Assembly (NCBI RefSeq): GCF_011764485.1
Contig: NZ_AP022848.1
Location: forward strand, 1,702,001 to 1,766,000
DNA: 64,000 bases
DNA from: Bosea sp. ANAM02
GTDB taxonomy: Bacteria > Pseudomonadota > Alphaproteobacteria > Rhizobiales > Beijerinckiaceae
Reading direction: 5' to 3'
Below the pieces are notes generated by a model. That model ran no database searches. It was not told the origin of the DNA and was given only the letters and a program-made list of their open reading frames with translations. Every line of letters starts with the position of its first letter. The stretch's first letter is position 1. The position numbers and the translations under genes are program-made. Positions 63,513 to 64,000 of this stretch are shown one piece after another.

Positions 63513-63603
63513 TGTCATGGTCGGCCTTGTGCCGACCATCCACGTCTTCCTTCATGTGATATGGTTCAAGACGTGGATGCTCGCCACAAGGGCGAGCATG
63601 ACG
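63513..63603. repeat. Palindromic repeat, CCACGTCTT subfamily, copy 3
   Basis: TGTCATGGTCGG…CCGACCAT, CCACGTCTT / AAGACGTGG, and ATGCTCGCC…GGGCGAGCATGACG: same layout and orientation as 42807-42899. Confidence 0.88.
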
Positions 63604-63631
63604 GCGTGGTTCGGCGGAAAATCGGTCGCGG

Positions 63632-64000
63632 CTAGAGGCTCGCCGCCGCTCGGGACGCCTGGTCGTACTGGCCGGAGAGCGAGCGCATCGCCGCGGCGAT
63701 CTCCGAGAGGCGGGCCGGGTCGGCGCCGGTGGCGCGGACGGACTTGACCAGGAGCTGCTCGCGGATCTGGGCGTAGCGCCGGCAGGCCTCCTCGCCGGCC
63801 GGCGTGACCTCGACAGTCTTCTCCTTGCCCTTGCGGCCGCCCTTGAGGAGCTTCAACCGTTCGAGCTTCTTCAATGAATAGTTCACCAGATGCGTGTCCT
63901 CGATATTGAGGACGAGGCAGATATCGGCGAGGCGCTTGGCCTTGCCGCGGTGATTGACGTTGTGCAGCACGAGCACGTCGAGCGGCGAGAGATCGGCGAT
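63632..64000 (-). CDS. MarR-type winged-helix regulator (5' end cut by window edge)
   Basis: The frame is open to the right edge (it reads IADLSPLDVLVLHNVNHRGK at the cut), so the N-terminus is missing. The visible 122 residues contain a winged helix (LADICLVLNIEDTHLVNYSL, KKLERLKLLKGGRKGKEKTV, VTPAGEEACRRYAQIREQLL) and a short C-terminal helix. It resembles MarR-like DNA-binding proteins; the target is unknown. Confidence 0.8.
   Translation of the reverse strand: MADLSPLDVLVLHNVNHRGKAKRLADICLVLNIEDTHLVNYSLKKLERLKLLKGGRKGKEKTVEVTPAGEEACRRYAQIREQLLVKSVRATGADPARLSEIAAAMRSLSGQYDQASRAAASL

Noticed and set aside
1..64000. CRISPR array, prophage, integrative element, tRNA or rRNA genes
   Set aside because: No regularly spaced repeats with unique spacers, no phage or integrase gene, no tRNA cloverleaf or rRNA sequence seen by eye; tRNAscan and an rRNA model search would confirm.

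Overview
The window is high-GC DNA from an alphaproteobacterial chromosome, most likely order Hyphomicrobiales and plausibly Bosea or a close relative. The genus is an inference from gene order and protein style; no rRNA gene is present to settle it. Supporting features are the DUF1285–CoA pyrophosphatase–DUF6111–CCA-transferase block beside a MoxR/DUF58/DUF4159 block, the separate petABC genes, an Omp25/31-type porin-like protein, and abundant short palindromic repeats of the kind common in rhizobia. Almost everything is core or conserved-accessory chromosome. I see no prophage, insertion sequence, CRISPR array, tRNA or rRNA gene.

Layout. 1–5.9 kb: minus-strand MoxR ATPase, DUF58, BatA/DUF4159 and a vWA-like membrane protein (cut by the left edge). 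6.1–8.9 kb: DUF1285, Nudix, DUF6111 and cca, tightly coupled. 9.0–11.3 kb: hemF, trmL and a glycine-rich lipoprotein. 11.6–16.5 kb: an ABC exporter, then cytochrome bc1 (petA, petB, petC) ending in a clear terminator. 16.8–20.0 kb: mtnP-apt-mtnA-class II aldolase, which together look like a route for disposal or salvage of 5'-methylthioadenosine and 5'-deoxyadenosine. 20.1–25.8 kb: a ClC antiporter, a double-MaoC protein, ychF, a periplasmic protein, pth and rplY. 25.9–32.2 kb: a GGDEF/EAL protein, the queuosine genes yhhQ and queC, prs, a lipoprotein and a metal-ligand-less M24 protein. 32.4–37.9 kb: ubiK-like, ybjN-like, proC, a TetR-like regulator, a chemoreceptor and csaA.

37.9–44.6 kb: a PNPOx-like protein with a GST opposite a LysR regulator, an EnvZ/OmpR-like two-component pair, and MarR divergent from ilvE. 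44.7–49.6 kb: a minus-strand run of uvrC, pgsA, moaD, moaE and a frameshifted DUF1176 gene. 49.7–54.5 kb: cspA, rpsU, a small charged protein, a CPT-like kinase, and lgt–MidA/NDUFAF7 methyltransferase–pgeF. 54.6–64 kb: an HCCA-isomerase-like protein, an SDR, a GT2 glycosyltransferase, an outer-membrane beta-barrel, a GST, rlmJ, RNase T2, a PNPOx-like protein, EamA, an ArsR/SRPBCC pair and a winged-helix regulator cut by the right edge.

The most striking feature beyond the genes is the density of short palindromic elements, about fifteen copies in four families. Two lie in frame inside essential-type genes (uvrC and the MidA-like methyltransferase) and are translated as extra peptide loops. 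One element sits inside another at 42.75–42.97 kb. Several touch stop codons or separate operon partners. The other main points are the MTA/5'-deoxyadenosine operon, a one-base frameshift in the DUF1176 gene, an M24 protein without its metal ligands, a possibly leaderless ArsR operon, and a long structured leader before cspA.
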